Source: Prorocentrum cordatum
Lineage: Eukaryota > Sar > Dinophyceae > Prorocentrales > Prorocentraceae
Reading direction: 5' to 3'
DNA: 64,000 nt
Assembly: GCA_963575745.1 (NCBI GenBank)
Contig: CAUYUJ010018893.1
Coordinates: forward strand, 384,100-448,099
The notes under the pieces are model-generated. The model did not search any database. It was not told the origin of the DNA and saw only the letters and a list, made by a program, of their open reading frames with translations. Within the stretch, counting starts at the first letter, position 1. Every line of letters begins with the position of its first letter. The position numbers and the translations under genes were made by a program. Positions 21,401 to 30,526 of the stretch are shown piece after piece.

Positions 21401-24400
21401 CCTCCCGTATATGCTTTGCACAGTTGTGCCATTGTGTGTCTATGTCAGTACTCCATGCCTCCATGGTATACGTGTTTAACATGTGCTCGAAGTGTGCAAC
21501 GCATGTCTTATCTTTCATCTTCTGCCTATCAAGTCTGGTAGCTGATGCATACCGTGTCTTCTGCGCTGAGATAGGAAACTGAAGCTGCGCAGAGACAGGG
21601 AAGTGATCGTCCGCCTTCTGTCCAAGGTCTAAGTCATAATTGACCCTGCAATCGGTGATCTGTCCATAATAATCTTCATGTACCAAGATATAATCGATAC
21701 GATGTGGTCCCGCTTGTTTATTGTACCAAGTGTGTGTACACTGAGATGCGCAGATGTGCGTGTTGACCGCGATGTGATGGTGCTCGGCAAGCAGTGCGTG
21801 CAACTCTCTCCCATTATCATCCTCCTGCTGCGGTGCAACTGCTCCTACCCATTTTGTTTCTATTGATCCTAACCTAGCATTGCCATCAAGGAATGTGAGC
21901 TGAATCTTCCACCTGCTGATTGCTGCCTTCAACATGCTCCAAAATGCTTTTTTCTCTGCAGCTGGTCTCCGACTGTGTGGTGCATGTGCAGATGCAACAA
22001 CCATGTGCATGCCAGGAGCCTGAATGCGTGCTACAAGCAATCGTGGCAAGGCCTGCAACAGTGTGACGTGCTTGCTGGTGAACAAGAGTGGCCCCCTTTT
22101 CGATGTCCCATAGGGTAGCTGGGTATTAAGCCAGATCTCGCAGCCGAAATTGCCCTTGTCAGCTGGCGAAGAAATGACGTGATATTCACCAACATTGCGT
22201 GCTCCTATTTTGTGGCGTGTTTCTTGAACACCAACTAGATGTAGTCGATGCTGCTGAAAGTATTCTAGAAGTACTCGTTGTTTTTCTCCTGCTCGTAGTC
22301 CCTTGTCCTTGCTTTTCTTAGCGATACCCATGGACTGAACATTGATCGTCGCTATGTTGAGTAATCCTTCCGCCTTAATTTCTCTAGTGATGTCTTCAAG
22401 GTCCATGTGCTCCGGCTTCGGATTGGGGTCCGGAATGAAGTCCTGAAAGTCATGATGCTCTATGTTAGGATAGGCGATGCGATCCGCGATACAACATTCA
22501 TGCAACCACTCCCATCCTCTGGAATCTCTAGGTCCTAGCATATCTGTCCATGCTTGAGGAAATGGTGAACTCCAACCTGATGGGTCTTTGGCAAGTTGCT
22601 TCGCAAGATCGTCTGCCAGTTCATTCATGGGATGCCCTGAATGTCCTTTGACATGCTGATAAGAGAGATGACGACGAAATTGTACGATATCTGCGATGTC
22701 ATATAGCATGTTGCAAAGCTGTAGATTGCGTGCTAGCTGGATATCTCCTCTAAGCGCAGCAAGAGTGTTGAGAGAATCAGAGTAGATGGTGATAGGTATG
22801 TCTTGTGTCATGCGCAGAGCCCATAGCAAGACTCCAATCACTCCAATCATCTCCACCGTGGTGCTGTCCCAATGTGGCGGCCACGATGTAGAAGGCAAGG
22901 TGTGATAAGCATTGTGTCTGATGAAGCCCATTATCCTGTTACCCCCAGGATACTGAAAGACGATAGTCGCGGCCCATGCTGCACCCGCAGGGGCCACGAG
23001 GCTGATGTCGAAGGAGCCGTCAACATAAATGTGAATGTGCTGAGGTGCCCCAACAAAGACATTCCCGTGATTGAGTGATAAGGCTAATTTAGCATGAGGG
23101 TGAGCATTATCGCTAAGATCGTCTACTGTAATATCCTGGCGCGGCTCCACTCCTGGTGCTGCCTGTATCATCTCAACTAGTGTATGATGCAATCGAATTG
23201 GGCACCTGAAGGTGCCAGTACCCCAAGAAATATTGTGCTCATCAACTCGACGAACTTCTGTTGATCCCCAAGATACTGATCCTACTTCTCTTGGTCCCCT
23301 CGGAATTCCGTGCACAGGTACTTGTCGGGCCTCGTTGGTGTCCCTCCTGGAGATCTCGGTCTCGTGGATGTCTGACTGGACGGTACCTGGGTCTCCTGAC
23401 TGGAATTGATTGTGACCTGAGTGGCAGGGATCTCTTGGGTTGGCGACGTGAAACTCACACCCCCCGCCTCCTCCCCATGCGCCGCCGTGGGGGGGGGGGT
23501 GAAAAACTGGCTCTCCTGCTGAGGCTGGTGGGGCTGCTGCTGCTGCTGCTGGAGCCCCAGGGTCCAGACCATCTGGTCTAGCTGCTGCCGTCGCTGCTAC
23601 TGCCGCCGCCTGCTGAGGTTCGCTATATTGGCCCCTCATGTCCTTCCAATACTGAAAAAGCTGCCGCTGGCCTGGATCTAAGATGTCGTCCGTTGGCGTC
23701 TGCTGTGAGGGATGCTCCTGCATGAACCTCAGCCGTTCCAAATTGGAAACTGATCCTCGAACTTCACGAAAATCGAGCTCGATCTGTTCCTGTCTGGCTA
23801 ATATGGTAGTTAGCATAGCCTCGATGCGAGAATTATTGCTGTCGGCCATGGGGGGCTCGGCACGGCGTGGTGGTGGTGGCGGTCGCGGGATTCCTCTGCC
23901 ATCTGATGCCCCAGCTGCAGCCATATCAAAGTCCTCATCCTCACGTATTTTGGCGTCCTCTAGCTGGCTGATGCAGTGCTCTAGCTCCGAAATCTCCCTG
24001 ACGGTCTCAGTCTCAACGTCCTGCAGCTCGCGAATCTTTTTCCTAAGTGTGTTAGCTTTTTCCTCCAGCTTGATCTTGCGCTGCTGTGCATCGAGTATCT
24101 GATTGCCTAGAGGTTTAAGCTGTGCCAAAGAGTATTTCAATATGCTAATTTCGATCCGTGACCTATCATCATCACGTCCAGCTTTTTTGGCCGCCACCAG
24201 GAGACTGCCAAGATTATTGATCTTATTCCAAACTGATTTACGATACTGACCGTGATCCTTGTCGTCTACAGGCGGGGGCATGACGAAGTGGGGCATAGAT
24301 TGTACCGTAGAAATCGTCGCTGGCGTTATCTTGGCCACTTCATGTTTGACGTCCTTAGGTAGCGGAACGAAGTTAGTGACCCTGGGCCCCCTGCTCGGAG

Positions 24401-24518
24401 ATCGTGTCGTGCTGGTTCCCCTATGTGCTGCCCTTGCCCGTTCGTAGTATGACTTACCACAGTAGCAAGACCAGAACTTGTCAGCAACTTTCTTACCACA
24501 TGTACATGTCCATGGCAT
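18429..24518 (-). CDS. LINE polyprotein: Zn motif, RNase H, APE endonuclease, reverse transcriptase, C2H2 fingers
   Basis: 2029 aa from the first ATG of the frame; upstream codons back to 24845 contain no ATG. N-terminal CxC...CxC motif (C5, C7, C18, C20), coiled coil about 119-196, Pro-rich linker. RNase H about 494-646 has D500 (VDGS), E556, D581 (YSDS) and VKGHSGHPMNELAD with D636. APE-type endonuclease about 718-978 shows N726, QE766T, H845, LD878GN880 and DD970-H972. Reverse transcriptase about 1290-1690 has GPDGLP, LD1435LKSAF and FVDD (1582-1585). C2H2 finger C1895, C1898, H1911, H1916, then a C2HC-like one. Target-primed reverse transcription would be expected. Having RNase H before endonuclease and RT is unusual; in known LINEs with RNase H it usually follows RT. 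Confidence 0.92.
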   Translation of the reverse strand: MPWTCTCGKKVADKFWSCYCGKSYYERARAAHRGTSTTRSPSRGPRVTNFVPLPKDVKHEVAKITPATISTVQSMPHFVMPPPVDDKDHGQYRKSVWNKINNLGSLLVAAKKAGRDDDRSRIEISILKYSLAQLKPLGNQILDAQQRKIKLEEKANTLRKKIRELQDVETETVREISELEHCISQLEDAKIREDEDFDMAAAGASDGRGIPRPPPPPRRAEPPMADSNNSRIEAMLTTILARQEQIELDFREVRGSVSNLERLRFMQEHPSQQTPTDDILDPGQRQLFQYWKDMRGQYSEPQQAAAVAATAAARPDGLDPGAPAAAAAAPPASAGEPVFHPPPHGGAWGGGGGCEFHVANPRDPCHSGHNQFQSGDPGTVQSDIHETEISRRDTNEARQVPVHGIPRGPREVGSVSWGSTEVRRVDEHNISWGTGTFRCPIRLHHTLVEMIQAAPGVEPRQDITVDDLSDNAHPHAKLALSLNHGNVFVGAPQHIHIYVDGSFDISLVAPAGAAWAATIVFQYPGGNRIMGFIRHNAYHTLPSTSWPPHWDSTTVEMIGVIGVLLWALRMTQDIPITIYSDSLNTLAALRGDIQLARNLQLCNMLYDIADIVQFRRHLSYQHVKGHSGHPMNELADDLAKQLAKDPSGWSSPFPQAWTDMLGPRDSRGWEWLHECCIADRIAYPNIEHHDFQDFIPDPNPKPEHMDLEDITREIKAEGLLNIATINVQSMGIAKKSKDKGLRAGEKQRVLLEYFQQHRLHLVGVQETRHKIGARNVGEYHVISSPADKGNFGCEIWLNTQLPYGTSKRGPLLFTSKHVTLLQALPRLLVARIQAPGMHMVVASAHAPHSRRPAAEKKAFWSMLKAAISRWKIQLTFLDGNARLGSIETKWVGAVAPQQEDDNGRELHALLAEHHHIAVNTHICASQCTHTWYNKQAGPHRIDYILVHEDYYGQITDCRVNYDLDLGQKADDHFPVSAQLQFPISAQKTRYASATRLDRQKMKDKTCVAHFEHMLNTYTMEAWSTDIDTQWHNCAKHIREAAQACFAPEAVRPYQTYMRAHTFALLRVRRAVQKALRIVRGLQAEHTTLHQKAYTARLRGLAHDILGGRLYPYVMHAWNGEVQHECHEQHEHDKHPVVALKSWIDWLWQAAELALNSGQHQQLWQQFLVLFIRSTREHMKHELERDRTVFLEEKIKHINTSIDGHLPQREWQDLSITLRFAGRPAKKACMLPYRVDETGEILDTPAKQAQAAQEFFGQHEHALYLSKAQVTHKVVSQRTQYHGQLDKHLIPTKRDIRYILRKAPAGKACGPDGLPADLGSVAPDAMARLVHPVLVKASITGTEPLGFKGGWAAPIPKKGLPQLLKSYRSILCTNTISKCYHAFLRQAALDGVEKYLKETQCGARAGKGTDYVVHCLRSFFEISRKQKWNAFSVMLDLKSAFHTVIMNMILDCPTDPELFDDFVTNMEIPQVLVPALKKRLAQPGRYARSMSNDHLVHMLSEVNKGAWWKVQGSDNVAFPRTGSRPGTKMASDSFNVLTSEVLQDIDCVLNDHNFAWVPNEAPSVFAAHTRHQHVQLQETNCSFVDDINVCGKIGAEKDISCSLKIVIDAIAVATLSNGLRLQPAKSVIMLSLNGANSKHHKDIFYGQEDFHVVSSCLGLGLPVKLQQVVLGNVITADGHQGPEVSRRVLAFNAGMGPLRRALRRTPHLSVTAKIKYGEALGNSRLLYNAGVLGSLPHKIFRTMQQAHNSVYRFALGMTKTNQPDLHYSTDYVYATAQRAPLAIALRVARLRYAVRLSFSGPSWLHHMLNILYTHKGDWVSLLQEDIAWLNQYTPLERRPALGDGIRGWMDLFRTHPGPARNMIKSAAVRHVKDLIDSQDSQPQAVQPAPPPPQHVCYDCGAVFTSLRVLRQHVTKQHAPLDDPKSWAPGTICQICMKDYRERGRLIKHLKQVPSCTIPWKEALQHTQPTQEELDHDGTHKAQARNRAQGRCDDYAQRQPMKVFGPPLRMKTKDRRKSQTAYLGAEPPPSE

Positions 24519-24847
24519 GTTTCCACTGCTATGATGTGACGCAAGTGTATGCTGTGCCTTTACAAGTGCTGAAGTAAGGGTGCCTGATTCAGAATCTGGA
24601 AGCACTCGTGCGTGCCGTGCAAGTTGTAGAAGTAGTCGTGCTTGTGAACGCTCGCGTCGTCGTCGGCGATGCCAAGTTGCCTCCTTATAGCCCTCCGTCG
24701 CGGCACTATCAGAAAGAGAAATGATGAAGCACAAGAGGGATGTGATGGGAATAGGGGAAGGGTACTGTCGCGGTCGTGACCCGCGTAAGGCTTTGCCCGA
24801 ATGGGGAGGGCCTACTCCACCTGAGGAGTAGACCGCTCGGGCCAAAC

Positions 24848-25472
24848 CTTCTCCTCCTCCTCCTCCTCCTCCTCCTCCTCCTGCTCCTCATCCTCCTCCT
24901 CCTCCTCATCATCGTCATCCTCCTCCTACTCCTGCTCCTCCTGCTCCTCCTGCTCCTCCTCCTCCTCCTGCTCCTCCTGCTGCTCCTCCTCCTCCTCCTC
25001 CTCCTCATCCTCCTCCTCCTCCTCATCTTCCTCCTGCTCCTTCTGCGCCTCCTGCTCCTCGTGCTCCTCCTGCTCCTCCTGCTCCTCCTGCTCCTCCTGC
25101 TCCTCCTCCTCTTCCTCCTCCTCCTCCTCATCCTCCTCCTCCTCCCCTCCTGCTCCTGCTCCTCGTGTTCCTCCTCCTCCTCCTCCTCCTCCTCCTCCTC
25201 CTCCTCCTCCTCCTCCCCCTCCTGCTCCTGCTCCTGCTCCAGTTCCTGCTCCTGCTCCTGCTCCCCTGCTCCTGTTCCTGCTCCTGCTCCTGCCTGCTCT
25301 CCTCCTCCTCTTCTTTCCTCCTCCTCCTCCTCCTCCTCCTCCTCCTCCTCCTGCTCCTCCTGCTCCTCCTGCTCCTCCTGCTCCTGCTCCTGCTCATCCT
25401 CCTCCTCCTCCTCCTCCTCCTCCTCCTCCTCCTCCTCTCCCTCCTCCTCCTCCTCCTCCTCCTCCTTTTTCT
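24848..25472 (+). repeat. (CTC)n / CTG-CTC microsatellite
   Basis: About 620 bp of CTC with interspersed CTG and CAT. It borders the 5' end of the LINE and matches the CTC-rich tract at its 3' end, as if the element had inserted into one microsatellite. Confidence 0.95.
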
Positions 25473-25609
25473 TATAAATCACTTCTCCCTTTCGCACCCC
25501 GAGGCCAGCTTTTAGGGCGGTCCAGGCGGTTCGCCCGAGACTTCCTCACAAATTATGACCCTGAAGCTTAAAACAGTGCAACAGTTTCACTGATGGAGGG
25601 CGGGTGGTT

Positions 25610-25790
25610 TTGAAAGTGTGGCTCTCGCCTTAGCGCCGCGCACATCGGTTGTAGAAATTTGAACGAATTCCAAGGATTGAGGGCGACCCGGTGTCCAAAT
25701 GTGGCTCTCGCCTTAACGCCGCGCACATTCGTCTTAAAGTTGCTCCTTTTCAAAATGTGGCTCTCGCCCCAGCGCCGCGCACATTCGTTT
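25610..25790 (+). repeat. three copies of a ~35-bp repeat
   Basis: The unit AATGTGGCTCTCGCCTTAGC followed by GCCGCGCACATTCGT occurs at about 25615, 25696 and 25757, separated by 25-45 bp of unrelated sequence. Its function is unknown. Confidence 0.8.
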
Positions 25791-26951
25791 TAAACATGTG
25801 CAAGAGCTGCAGGGATTCCCATGATCAGCGTACCGGAAATAGTGTTCTTGAAGGGCTCATGATTAGAAGAGTGCATCAATTACGTTGATTCGTTTTGCTG
25901 AACGATTCAGAAATCGTCAAGACGCAAAAATCTGGCTGATCCGTGGCGTGGGAATCCTGAGAGCGATGTTTTGGCATGCATCAGGGTCTTTAAACGGTTG
26001 TCTTCAAACGACGCAGTTCCCTATGGTAATGAACCCTTGTAGTGGCCAGTGAAGAGGGAGCTTGGAGGGAGGGTTGACTCCAATACCATTGATGACTCTT
26101 GGGTTTACACTGGTCATCCTCCTCCTCCTCCTCCTGCTCCACTTCGTCCCCCTCCTCCTCCAACTCGGGGGGCTGCTTGAGGTCCCCAGGGTGTTTACGT
26201 TGCATTGAGCTTAAGGGCGGCCCGATCCTCTTGCCGCAGGCTGCCCTGTGTTTGGGCTTCTTGTCGAGAATCGTTGCGCCGATGCTGCTCCGTCCTGCGG
26301 ATCAGCCGCTCCACCTCTTCCACGTCCCAGGACCTCCGACATCGACGTCTATTCGCTGGATGCACAAATGCGCCGCGTGGACATCGGGCCATATCGGATC
26401 TCTGGGGCATCGGAACCGAATCGGATGGGGCCGGCCGAACTCGACATCGAACCAGATCGATCGAGTCGAAATGAACCCAGGGACACTCGGCTTTCGGGTC
26501 TCGACTCGGCTGTCCAGCGGCCGTTCGGAATGATCTGGGCAGCCCTAGAAAGCTCTCGGCGAGGCGCACCTGCAGGAACGTATCCCGAGCCAGGAATCCA
26601 GGTACCCTTAGAAACTGCTTCCCCTCGCTGGGTGAGCGCATGAGCACCCCTAACCCCACCTGGCCCCCATCCCTCCCCAGAGGGGAGGCGCCAGGTGGGG
26701 GTGAGTGGGGCATATGTTTTGTGCCATTGTCCGACACGCCCTCCCAATCGCGCCTCAGAGCTCAGCCCCCGAGGCCCGGCCCCGACATCCGGCGCTCTGC
26801 TGGTCTCAGTGCACGGGCCTGGAGGTCCCGACCCCCTCCCCAGAGACGGTTTGATGGCCCTGGGGCCCGCAAGCAGGCCCCAGAGGCCGCAGTCTAGGAA
26901 AAACGCCCGGGCTGGAAGCAGCACGACCGTCGGAGATCTGGGGCGTGGGGG
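25791..26951. other. no recognisable gene; dispersed-repeat fragment
   Basis: Mixed unique sequence with a short CTC tract (26117-26145). About 26500-26590 (CGGCCGTTCGGAATGATCTG and onward) resembles the reverse complement of 57790-57870, so it is probably part of a dispersed element. Open frames on both strands show no motifs. Confidence 0.4.
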
Positions 26952-27326
26952 AGGGGGCCAAGTCAGGCAGACCCAAACATACAGTTCAGACCAGAATTTC
27001 GAGGCGAGCCCCAGCCGTGGCGACAAGACAAGGGAGGGGAGACCCCAGAAAGGCGAGAACGAGGCAAGGGCAGCGGTATCGGTGCCTTGTCCTCCGCTCA
27101 CGGGGGGGGGGAGGTAGGGTGAGCCTTCATGGGAGCGTTGGTGGACCTCCGCGGCCCTATCATGAACTGATTTCGACCGGATTTCGCCCAGATTTCGACC
27201 ACCCCGCGTCACCCTTTCGTGCAGTTTTCGACTAGAATTCGTCCACATTTCGTCGAGACGTCGATCCCATCCGACGAAATACGGACGAAATCCCCAAACC
27301 GCAATGAATTCTGGGACCCCCTACTA
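26952..27326 (-). repeat. inverted copy of the 15038-15408 segment
   Basis: Reverse-complement match over nearly the whole length. It includes one MITE end (CCTTCATGGGAGCG at 27124); the other end is cut off where the minisatellite locus begins (ACTAGCCGGCCGC at about 27323). Confidence 0.9.
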
Positions 27327-27600
27327 GCCGGCCGCTCTGCGGTTGATCGGGAGTTTCTGTATATAGAAGAAGGTGCGTGCGCCTGTTGGCGAGGGTGAGG
27401 ATGAGGTTCCTCCTCCTCCTCCTCCTCCTCCTCCTCCTCCTCCTCCTCCTCCTCCTCCTCCTCCTCCTCCATCCTTCTCTTGCCTCCGTCTGTCCTCCTC
27501 CACCCCACAGCTCCATCATCTTCTCCTCCTCCTCCTCCTCCTCCTCCTCCTCCTCCTCCTCCTCCTCCTCCTCCTCATTCCTCCTCTGGGCACCTCCCCC
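27323..27600 (+). repeat. minisatellite-locus leader with CTC tracts (duplicated at 56248)
   Basis: ACTAGCCGGCCGCTCTGCGG and the following ~80 bp, then two CTC tracts separated by CATCCTTCTCTTGCCTCCGT, match 56248-56485 apart from repeat number. It marks the left part of a duplicated locus. Confidence 0.9.
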
Positions 27601-28990
27601 GGGGCGCGGATCCACCGGATCTGTCCGGATCTGTCCGGAAACGGTGCCGGAGGCCGCTCTGGGCTCCTCTGGGCACCTCCCCCGGGGCCGGTTTTGTGAG
27701 GATGTCTCAAGCGAGGGCGCCGGTTTGGGATTCGTCACCGGATCCAGCGGATCCACCGGATCTGTCCGGAAACGGTGCCGGAGGCCGCTCTGGGCTCCTC
27801 TGGGCACCTCCCCCGGGGCCGGTTTTGTGAGGATGTCTCAAGCGAGGGCGCCGGTTTGGGATTCGTCGGCGGATCCACCGGATCTGTCCGGAAACGGTGC
27901 CGGAGGCCGCTCTGGGCTCCTCTGGGCACCTCCCCCGGGGCCGGTTTTGTGAGGATGTCTCAAGCGAGGGCGCCGGTTTGGGATTCGTCACCGGATCCGG
28001 ATCCAGCGGATCTGTCCGGAAACGGTGCCGGAGGCCGCTCTGGGCTCCTCTGGGCACCTCCCCCGGGGCCGGTTTTGTGAGGATGTCTCAAGCGAGGGCG
28101 CCGGTTTGGGATTCGTCACCGGATCCACCGGATCCAGCGGATCTGTCGGAAACGGTGCCGGAGGCCGCTCTGGGCTCCTCTGGGCACCTCCCCCGGGGCC
28201 GGTTTTGTGAGGATGTCTCAAGCGAGGGCGCCGGTTCGGGATTCGTCGGCGGATCCACCGGATCCAGCGGATCTGTCCGGAAACGGTGCCGGAGGCCGCT
28301 CTGGGCTCCTCTGGGCACCTCCCCCGGGGCCTGTTTTGTGAGGATGTCTCAAGCGAGGGCGCCGGTTTGGGATTCGTCGGCGGATCCACCGGATCCAGCG
28401 GATCTGTCCGGAAACGGTGCGGAGGCCGCTCTGGGCTCCTCTGGGCACCTCCCCCGGGGCCGGTTTTATGAGGATGTCTCAAGCGAGGGCGCCGGTTTGG
28501 GATTCGTCGGCGGATCCACCGGATCCACCAGATCTGTCCGGAAACAGTGCCGGAGGCCGCTCTGGGCTCCTCTGGGCACCTCCCCCGGGGCCGGTTTTGT
28601 GAGGATGTCTCAAGCGAGAGCGCCGGTTTGGGATTCGTCAGCGGATCCACCGGATCCACCGGATCCAGCGGATCTGTCCGGAAACGGTGCCGGAGGCCGC
28701 TCTGGGCTCCTCTGGGCACCTCCCCCGGGGCCGGTTTTGTGAGGATGTCTCAAGCGAGGGCGCCGGTTTGGGATTCGTCGGCGGATCCACCGGATCCACC
28801 GGATCCAGCGGATCTGTCTGGAAACGGTGCCGGAGGCCGCTCTGGGCTTCTCTGGGCACCTCCCCCGGGGCCGGTTTTGTGAGGATGTCTCAAGCGAGGG
28901 CGCCGGTTTGGGATTCGTCGGCGGATCCACCGGATCCACTGGATCCACCGGATCCGTCCGGAAACGGTGCCGGAGGCCGCTCTGGGCCCC
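27600..28990 (+). repeat. ~118-141-bp minisatellite, about 11 units
   Basis: Each unit contains GGATCTGTCCGGAAACGGTG, CCGGAGGCCGCTCTGGGC, CACCTCCCCCGGGGCCGG, TTTTGTGAGGATGTCTCAAG and GATTCGTCGGCGGATCC. Length varies through 1-4 copies of a 9-mer GGATCCACC. Unit length is generally not a multiple of three, so frames rotate and the protein-like strings are not evidence of coding. The GAGGATGTCTCAAGCG core equals the array core at 29.3-53 kb, here on the plus strand. Confidence 0.95.
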
Positions 28991-29320
28991 TGTGTTCCCC
29001 GCGCCGGGGGTGAGGATGACGGTAGTTCCACAGAAACTCCCTCAAATTAGATGCTCGCACCGCCAAGGCACTGTTTGAAAGAAGGGAAGGAGCAGGCCAG
29101 AGGGTACATAGACGCAGCGTATGGGACAAAACACAACAAGGTAGAGAAAACAACACCAAGTAACCGCTAACCCGTGAGAATAAACACTAGGGGATAATAA
29201 AGTTCGGGGTTCAGGGGGAGATAATCAAAGTAGCCCAACAGACCGCAGCATAATCTCGAAGTAAGAGATGATCAAGAGAAGCCAAGCCGAGCACGTTTTG
29301 AGACATCATTGGCGTTTAGT
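28991..29320. other. no recognisable gene
   Basis: Transition from GC-rich minisatellite to AT-richer sequence. It includes GGGGATAATAAAGTTCGGGG, resembling the tail of the ~105-bp dispersed repeat. No supported frame. Confidence 0.4.
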
Positions 29321-30525
29321 CTCCATAGAAATATCATCAACAATGGCTTATATCGCTGGAGACATCCTCAACAAATCCCTTTGTTTCGCTTTAGGCATCC
29401 ACAAACTATTGCTTATTTCGCTTGAGACACCGTCAAAGTATTGCTTATTTCGCTTGAGACATCCTCCAAATAATTGTGTCTTTCGCTTGAAACATCCTCA
29501 AACAATTGCTGATTTCGCTTGAAACATCCTGAAACGATTGCGTATTTCGCTTGAGACATCCACAAACTACTGCTTATTTCGATTGAGACACCTTCAAACT
29601 ATTGTTGATTTCGCTTGAGACATCCTCGAAATGTTTGTGTTTTTCGCTTGAAACATCCTTCAACTATTGCTGATTTCGCCTGAAACATACTGAAACGATT
29701 GCGTATTTCGCTTGAGACATCCACAAACTATCGCTTATTTCGCTTGAGACACCCTCAAACTATTGCGTATTTCGCTTGAGACATCCACAAACTATTGCTT
29801 ATTTCGCTTGAGACACCCTCAAACTATTGTTTATTTCGCTTGAGACATCTTCGAAATGATTGACATCCTGAAAATATTGCGTATTTCGCTTGAGACATCC
29901 ACAAATTATTGCTTATTTCGCTTGAGACACCCTCAAACTATTGTTTTTTTTCGCTTGAGACATCCTCATACTATTGCTTATTTCGTTGGAGACACCCTCA
30001 AACTATTGTTTGTTTCGCTTGAGACATCCTCGAAACTATTGCGTATTTCGCGTGAGACATCCTCATACTATTGCTTACTTCTCTTGAGACATCCTCCAAA
30101 AATTGCGTGCTTCGCTTGAGACACCCTCAAACTATTGCTTATTTCGCTGGAGACGTCGTCAAACTATTGCTTGAGACATCTTCAAACTATTGCGTATTTC
30201 GCTTGAGACACCCTCAAACTATTGCATATTTCGCTTGAGACACCCTCAAACTAACTTGCTTATTTCGCTTGAGACATCCTCGAACTAATGGTGTTTCGCG
30301 TGAGACATCCTCAAACTATTGCTTATCTCGCTGGAGACATCCTCAAACTATTGCTTGAGACATCCTGAACCTATTGCGTATTTCGCTTGAGGTATCCTCA
30401 AACTATGGCTTATTTCGCTTGAGACATCCTGCAACTATTGCGTATTTCGATTGAGACATCCTCGAAATAATTGCATGTTTCGCTTGAGGCTTCCTCGAAC
30501 ATATGCTTTTTTCGCTTGGGTATTG
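29320..30525 (-). repeat. ~33-bp tandem array, GAGGATGTCTCAAGCGAAA core, block 1
   Basis: About 35-40 units. On the plus strand each reads TTTCGCTTGAGACATCCTC followed by AAACTATTGCTTA or a variant. Unit length varies around 32-34 bp, so frames rotate between MSQAK, GCLKR and DVSSE on the minus strand. It lies downstream of the Ulp1-like gene. Confidence 0.97.
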
Positions 30526-30526
30526 T

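Larger units (their letters stand above)
16637..24847 (-). mobile_element. LINE (non-LTR retrotransposon) with intact ORFs
   Basis: About 8.2 kb. On the minus strand it begins next to a (GGA)n tract with TTTGGCCCGAGCGG and a short hairpin (CTACTCC...GGAGTAG). It carries a 2029-codon and a 437-codon ORF and a roughly 420-bp 3' region, and ends in a short tandem repeat TCCGATCCGATCCGA before GGA repeats resume. No LTRs are visible. Boundaries are inferred from where the flanking trinucleotide repeat stops on both sides. Both ORFs lack stops and frameshifts, which argues for recent activity. Confidence 0.85.

Noticed and set aside
27600-28990. Repeat protein RMSQARAPVWDSS... in the minisatellite
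   Set aside because: Unit length is usually not a multiple of three and stops occur in each frame within one or two units in many places; both strands look equally open.
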